The notes below the pieces were generated by a model. The model made no database searches. It saw only the letters and a list, made by a program, of their open reading frames with translations, and was not told the DNA's origin. A DNA stretch of 64,000 bases, taken from positions 77,550,914-77,614,913 of the forward strand of contig OZ026623.1 of NCBI GenBank assembly GCA_964020975.1. Direction: 5' to 3'. The stretch is from Hermodice carunculata. Its lineage: Eukaryota > Annelida > Polychaeta > Eunicida > Amphinomidae. A program made the position numbers and the translations under genes. This document shows, one piece after another, positions 59,082 to 64,000 of this stretch. Positions within the stretch are counted from its first letter, which is position 1; each line of letters begins with the position of its first letter.

Positions 59082-59132
59082 AGGAAAATAAAAAATCTTG
59101 GGAAAATTTATATGGAGATAATTGTGTGATAA

Positions 59133-59329
59133 CAGTACATCGATCCCTGGTCTTCAGAGACCACTGCACAGAGAGACTGTTTTGAAGAAAGAGACCATCT
59201 GTCTTGAAAGAACATCTTTCAGGATAGAACTTTTTATTTTATTTGACTTCCTACAGAAGATCACAGGTCTTGGGAGACCACAATTAGGTCACCCCTCGAG
59301 GTGATCTTTGCAGACAGGTTTCACTGTAT
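59133..59329. mobile_element. Pogo-like MITE, degraded
   Basis: Internal CTTCAGAGACCACTGCACAG and GAGACCATCTGTCTTG, right end GACAGGTTTCACTGTATA. The left end ACATCGATCCCTGGTC is worn. It lies 50 bp from the preceding family member. Confidence 0.5.
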
Positions 59330-59567
59330 ATGTTTTTTTGCCCATTCCTACAGCCAATTAAGATCCATAAATTTACTGGCCAAGACTGTCACACACTGGA
59401 CACTGACAAAAGTTACAGCAATGAAGAGCTTAAACTGACTACCCTTACCCGCCCACCCACCCCCCTTCCCCACCCCTTCACCAAGCCTGTGACCCAGAAA
59501 AATAGGTCAGGTCACAGACATTAAAATAAAGCAACCTTGAGACATCAAGAAAGGAAAAGAAACTTAC

Positions 59568-59731
59568 GCCAGCTGTCGAGTCCACTCTTTCATACGAGAC
59601 TTGAGGTATGTCACATGTGTTGGGGAGATTCCGTGAATGACGACAGCTGTGAAGCTCTCTTTGCCTTCCTCCTCTGCAATCAGTTTCCGTACATTCTCCT
59701 CCTCTCCAATAATGTGTGCTGAATCTGCTGG
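59568..59731 (-). CDS. SMCHD1: SMCHD1 exon 4: end of GHKL ATPase
   Basis: 164 bp, phase 0 in, phase 2 out. It contains FTAVVIHGISPTHVTYLK and ends EWTRQLA. The W, Q and (in the next exon) H of WTRQLAH correspond to a cluster where human missense changes cause BAMS (recalled as W342, Q345 and H348, not checked here). All three residues are conserved, so this surface is old. Confidence 0.94.
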
Positions 59732-60292
59732 CTACAAAACAAATTTGTAAGGTGTCTTAAGCTGGCAGCCATGATTATAATATTTTATGATAAAACATGA
59801 TTCCATTTCCTAAAGGTGCATAAATACATAAACCTTCCATATATAAGACACAAACTCTTATCAATCAATTTGTACATTGATACTTAATGGGACAGCATGG
59901 ATTTTTTCTTGTACATTTAGCTGCAAATACATAAAGGGTGTCTACTTTTAAGACCACTCTTGTGATACACCATGTGCATTTCACCATTTCCTGCTCAAAT
60001 TGTCAAAAAGCACCGTGATGTTAATTGTCCCAGTTAAATATTCTTGTAAAATGATACACGGGCCAAAGACAGCGCGAGTGCCTATCTGTGGAGCTTTGTA
60101 TCATGATAGTACTGATAAGACTTTGGAAAACTGTCAGACCGGTTTCATCCTGTCCAAACTCCTTAGACACTAACCAAAGATGGCTGCGGGAGATGTTTAC
60201 CTTGCTTTATAGACACCCAGTTAGCATATTATTGCATAAAAGTATAGACACATTTGTTTTACATGGATTGTGAAAGAAGTCAAGCATTGACT

Positions 60293-60495
60293 TATCGAGT
60301 CACTCTCCATGGCACAGATGTTGGCGTATACTTCCTACTTTGTCTGTGTTGGAGGAAACAGAAGAACTCGGAGAAAACCACCGTGCAGGGTTAAAGTGGT
60401 AAGAACTTTCTCCACATGCTTCCCAGGGTGAGAATCGAACCAGGGTCGCAGAGGTGAAAGGTGAGCGTCTTACCGCTCAGCCAACCATGCACCCT
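60293..60495 (-). mobile_element. tRNA-derived SINE
   Basis: On the minus strand it begins AGGGTGCATGGTTGGCTGAG with an A box (TGGCTGAGCGG) and, about 45 bases on, a B box (GGTTCGATTCTC), the RNA polymerase III promoter of tRNAs. It continues into a non-tRNA body with CTCCGAGTTCTTCTGTTTCC, a motif I associate with conserved central domains of invertebrate SINEs. The tRNA part lacks a clean closing acceptor stem, so it is not a functional tRNA gene. The far end is uncertain. Confidence 0.7.
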
Positions 60496-61421
60496 ATTAC
60501 ATCATGGGTGTGTAAAGGTCAAAACTGTTTTTTTGTTGAATATTTTTACCTAAATTTCATGAAAGGAAACCACTCTATGAAAACACTTGACTGTACTTTT
60601 TGGTTAAATTTACCTGCATTTTGAAACCACCTGCGGTATACGACCACTTTACTGGCAGTAAGGCAGACCTTAAATACTATTACAGCTGCCATTAAATGCT
60701 TCATGTAGAAGGCTGTCTTTCAAGCACATGTACCAACAAAGGCCAGTCCCACGTTTTCTCCAATATGACAACCAGGTCAAGGTAAAGTTGTAACCTTGAG
60801 GGCAACTTCTAGTTCTTTCTATGTACATGTATGTAACCAATACAGTAGGTCTACTTATATGCAAAGTATGGGGTTTTCTTGGTTTAGATTTCTTGTGCTC
60901 GATTTTTACACTCAATCATATGGAGGTGTGAGAGACAGATGCCTACTTTAACCTGAACCATGAAAGCTCTGGCATCAATTATTGGCTACCCATCAAAATG
61001 CTTACTCCCATAAAATGCAATTCTTTTTTAGTTTGGAATCAAATTTTGCACTCAAAGTAATACCCTTAAGAAGTGGCAAACACAGCAGTACTTCTCATAT
61101 ATGGCCACCCTATCTGCCACAAAGAGTGGCCACATACAGCAAGTGACCCGTCATTGCAGGTAAATTGCCAAAGAAACTGACTGTTGCAATCAAAAAAATG
61201 TGACCACAAAGAGCAAGTGACCTCTCACTGATGTGGGTGCATACAGCATGTGCCAATGTATGCATTCTGCAAAGAAAGTCCACTCTTGGACTCAGATACA
61301 TCTGTACACAGCCTTATCCCCACTGTAAGCTCTTACGCATTTTAATGTCAACAACAATTTTCACATTAATGATACTCTGCAAAGTTGAGGGATTTACTAA
61401 GGCCCTCTGATTATACTTTAC

Positions 61422-61541
61422 CTTCCTGTTTCGGATGTATCCACTGTAGATTGATTCTCGGTTTTTCTCTTTTCTCTCAAACTCCTCTTTGGAAATAGTC
61501 AGCTCATGTACGTCCTTGGATTCTTTGGGTTTTGTTATCAT
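61422..61541 (-). CDS. SMCHD1: SMCHD1 exon 3: GHKL ATPase
   Basis: 120 bp, 40 codons, phase 0 at both ends. It reads [14 protein letters not shown]...[10 protein letters not shown], matching SMCHD1 closely (a KP-x-DS-x-DVHEL strand and a charged [10 protein letters not shown] helix). Confidence 0.94.
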
Positions 61542-61701
61542 CTGAATCATGAAGAAAGTTAAGTTTATAAAATTATTCATAAAGTGGTTATTGTTACTAA
61601 ACATATTACTGTTAAAGGTTTAGTATTTTGCTAGGACCATATGGTAGTTGGTCATAAAGATTAGTTTTCTTTCCAAATTTATCAAGCACAGATGATTGAT
61701 A

Positions 61702-61877
61702 TAGTAAAAACCTCATTATAGCGACACTCAGATATCCAACGTATTCAATATAATGACACAAATTTTGATGGGAAAAAGTTTATTTTCTTTGTTATTTGAC
61801 TCATTTGCCTGACATATTCAGTTATCTGACACATTTCTTAGGGAACAGATGGTGCATTATAATGAGTTTTCACTGTA
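61702..61877. mobile_element. TA-flanked MITE (CAGTGAAAACTCATTA family), copy 2
   Basis: Reverse-oriented relative of 28600-28811: TAGTAAAAACCTCATTATAG and CATTATAATGAGTTTTCACTGTA ends (inverted), with ACTCAGATATCCAACGTATT inside. Confidence 0.75.
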
Positions 61878-61946
61878 TCATGAAAGCCACTGACAATTAT
61901 TATTTTTTACAAACTTTTTTTTTGGATCAAAAACATTAAAAGTCAA

Positions 61947-61953
<7 letters not shown>

Positions 61954-62025
<72 letters not shown>

Positions 62026-62026
62026 A
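61954..62026. repeat. (AT)n microsatellite
   Basis: About 36 AT units with one ATAC interruption, in the SMCHD1 intron between exons 2 and 3. Confidence 0.97.
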
Positions 62027-62056
62027 AAGGTATGTGTATTTCCATTAGTTTTGATT

Positions 62057-62520
62057 GTAATTTGCACCTATATAGCTTTAAAACTGTTTTACAAAAAAAC
62101 ACCAAATTCCTCATGGCACAGGGATATATAATGAAAATACTCCTGTAGATTTGATAATGTTTTGCAAAACTGTTCAACATACTGTGTCTTATGGGAATAC
62201 AAACCTCTAGCTTGTAAGAATTGTGTGTATTGGGTAGTGTATTCAGCCAAACACATATTAAATTGCTAATTGCAACCTCTCCTATTTGCACCTTTGTTAC
62301 TTTGAAACTGCTGTACCTAGAAACACCAAATTTTTTTTGTGGTAACTTGCTGTGCATAGTTAAAATACTCCTGTAAATTTGACTTTTTCTAGAATTCTAT
62401 TGAACATATTAAACGTTACTTTAACATAGAATCGTATGTGAAAACACACCTCTAGCCCACAAAAATTTTGTTGATTGAATCGTTTATTAAGCCGTACACA
62501 CACAAAATGCTAATTGTGAC
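62057..62520 (+). repeat. Two tandem ~226-bp units
   Basis: ATTTGCACC...AGCTTTAAAACTG...AACACCAAATT...AAAATACTCCTGTA recurs after about 226 bp as ATTTGCACCTTTGTTACTTT...GAAACACCAAATT...AAAATACTCCTGTA. Both units end near CCTCTCCTAT. The GTGTATTTCCATTAG start and GGGAATACAAACCTCTAGC resemble the 2305-2640 MITE, so they may be distant relatives. Confidence 0.75.
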
Positions 62521-63064
62521 CTCTCCTATTATAGCTGTATAATTTGGGGGGGGGGGGGGCATGGGGGAACCCCCCCTTTCCTCCAAAAGAATGGAAGATA
62601 AAGTTGTCCCTGTCCTCCTATTTGTATGTCACATGTCATGACTATAAAAGGCAACTTCTTTTCATTTATACTTATAAAGTTTGAAGGGTACGAAAATAAA
62701 CTGGTTGAAACTATATTGCTTTGTTGCTATTTCCCCCCTTTTCAAAAGAAATACTAAATTGCAGTTGTTATCACTTTGATACAAGCAAAACTTGCCACAT
62801 CAGATAAAAAAGAAGCCTTATTCCTGGATGGATCACTCATCAAGTAACCTCTCGCAATGATCCGGCCAGGAATTCAGGAGGTCTAACCGCTAGTTTTACT
62901 CTGCGTGCATGTGTGTGTCTGTAAAATACTAGTCTTTTTAATTGAAATGTTGTGCAACATTAGGTCTCTTAAGCACTTCGACCCCCCCCAGTTTAGTGTG
63001 TTTGTGTCGTAAACTGGTGGCATAAAGGTACCAAGGGTTAAGCACATACATGTACTGAACTTAC

Positions 63065-63200
63065 CCTTGTAGAGTTGCCAACAAAAAAGATGGCCTGTTT
63101 TCCGCCAACACCAAAGTAGGAGATATCAGAATTGAGGGAACGTGGATAGCTAGCTGCAAGTAGATTGACTGCCTCTGCTTCGCCATCATCATCCTCATCT
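63065..63200 (-). CDS. SMCHD1: SMCHD1 exon 2: GHKL ATPase, glycine lid
   Basis: 136 bp, closing the split Leu codon of exon 1, ending phase 0. It starts with a strongly acidic run ([10 protein letters not shown]) followed by the near-invariant [17 protein letters not shown], the second ATP-binding glycine motif. The acidic stretch replaces the shorter, differently composed loop of the vertebrate protein, so this loop is lineage-variable. The acceptor sits beside a short poly-A tract. Confidence 0.94.
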
Positions 63201-63597
63201 CTGTACAAAAAAAAAAAAAAAGGAAAAAGAAAAGAAGTAGTATACATCACTTTCCCATGCATCAAGACTGGGCAGCTGGTTATCAGCAAATCATATGTAT
63301 CAGGATAATATAACAATATCGAGTCCCTCAGCAAGATACATATAGAAATTTTCACGAGTGTAATCTGAAGCAAAATGAACAAAATTGTTCCTTGCGTCAG
63401 GCACTTTTATTGAGCACATCTACACTATTGAAATATATTACATCAGAAAGGGAAGAAATTGATCACAATGGTTTTAATACAGGACAAAGTCTCCCAGTAA
63501 CTTTCCACTAAATTGCATTTGTGACATTGAATTTCACTTGCTAGTACTATGTGAGTAGGTCTCTACTTCTAAACAACTAGCAAATAAACTAGCTTAC

Positions 63598-63734
63598 AGT
63601 TTTGAATGGCGGTCTTTGCGAATAAACTTTGACAGTCTGTAGATAGCCCAGTTGTTGAGCTGTTTTGATGTCATTCCTTTTCCATTGTCTACCACCACAA
63701 TGCAATTCTTTGCTGGGTTTGCTTCATCAAACAG
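63598..63734 (-). CDS. SMCHD1: SMCHD1 exon 1 in window: GHKL ATPase, DxGxG motif
   Basis: 137 bp, phase 0 in, phase 2 out. It encodes a strand CIVVV and then [15 protein letters not shown], the Mg-ATP-contacting DxGxG box of GHKL ATPases and its SMCHD1-specific continuation, then [10 protein letters not shown]. The Asn/Glu of the N-box lies in the preceding exon, outside the window. Donor is in the plus-strand context cttac at 63593-63597. Confidence 0.95.
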
Positions 63735-64000
63735 CTGAAATTAATGACAGAAAAACAGGGTTAACGAATTTAAGTATCAAAAGGGGTAAGTCATGGATAA
63801 TGCCAAGATTTTCAAGGCCACCTTTCTTCACATTTTAAGACACTTTATGAAACATACACAACAATTTAACACATGTATTCAGTGTTTCTATTAACCCTGA
63901 AATGGGGGTATATTACACTTTCAAAACCTTAAATACCCTCTGAATAAAATCCTAAAGGGTCACAAGGCTTGTTTATTTACATGTAAAATTGGTGAAAATC

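Larger units (their letters stand above)
56618..59567 (-). other. SMCHD1 introns between exons 4, 5 and 6
   Basis: Apart from exon 5 and the two degraded pogo-like MITEs, these 2.9 kb show only A/T-rich non-coding sequence and a purine patch (57726-57748). No further exon fits the phase. Confidence 0.5.
60496..64000 (-). other. SMCHD1 introns at the right end of the window
   Basis: Besides exons 1-3 and the listed repeats, it has a GGCCAC-rich worn repeat (about 61090-61240, similar to 2220-2290), a G run (62547-62560) and no other gene. The intron after 63735 runs off the window, and the preceding exon with the GHKL N-box is not included. Confidence 0.55.

Noticed and set aside
60425-60495. 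tRNA gene
   Set aside because: A and B boxes are present, but the acceptor stem does not close and a SINE body follows directly.

Overview
This is nuclear genomic DNA of an animal, most likely a marine invertebrate. It holds parts of two spliced protein-coding genes with canonical GT-AG introns, surrounded by many short inverted-repeat transposons, minisatellites and long (AG)n, (AT)n and (GTAT)n tracts. The interspersed repeats (TGACCTTGA/TCAAGGTCA-rich elements, elements beginning CAAGAGGCC and ending GGTCAGCAGAGCC, and a tRNA-headed SINE) are of a kind I associate with mollusc and other lophotrochozoan genomes. Amphioxus or another invertebrate cannot be excluded without a search. I saw no recognisable retroviral, LTR, Polinton or toxin element.

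Left part (1-16229). Positions 1-6400 hold no convincing gene, only repeats. From 6490 a plus-strand gene runs to a stop at 16229. One 2-kb exon carries a complete leucine-rich-repeat (LRR) array and a basic linker; four small exons then encode a ZU5-type domain. The conceptual protein is 903 residues and ends 29 residues into an HFS-containing tail. The PIDD-type ZU5 autoproteolysis motif His-Phe-Ser is present (residues 873-875), but no UPA or death domain follows.

Right part (18920-63734). On the minus strand, 35 consecutive exons with matching phases encode about 1452 residues of an SMCHD1 orthologue: GHKL ATPase (first exon enters at the DxGxG motif), transducer-like region, BAH domain, then a long Ig-like repeat array. 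The N-terminus (ubiquitin-like region and ATPase N-box) lies off the right edge. The C-terminal coiled coil and SMC hinge, expected to the left of 18920, are not found in the 2.7 kb before the convergent LRR-ZU5 gene, nor elsewhere in the window. The hinge is therefore off-window (making the LRR-ZU5 gene nested in a giant intron), missing from the assembly, or absent in this lineage.

Between the exons the window is a mosaic of repeats. These include a dispersed ~45-60 nt hairpin family (stem GTCAACAGCTTTTC), pogo-like TA-flanked MITEs with a decayed pogo-type transposase fragment, a 460-bp element copied on each side of the LRR exon, a 210-bp near-perfect palindrome centred on AT repeats, a 40-bp minisatellite, and a ~44-bp minisatellite of about 15 units inside an SMCHD1 intron.

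The two genes have no obvious functional link. One is a chromatin-silencing ATPase; the other is a cytoplasmic-type LRR scaffold with a possible self-cleaving domain.
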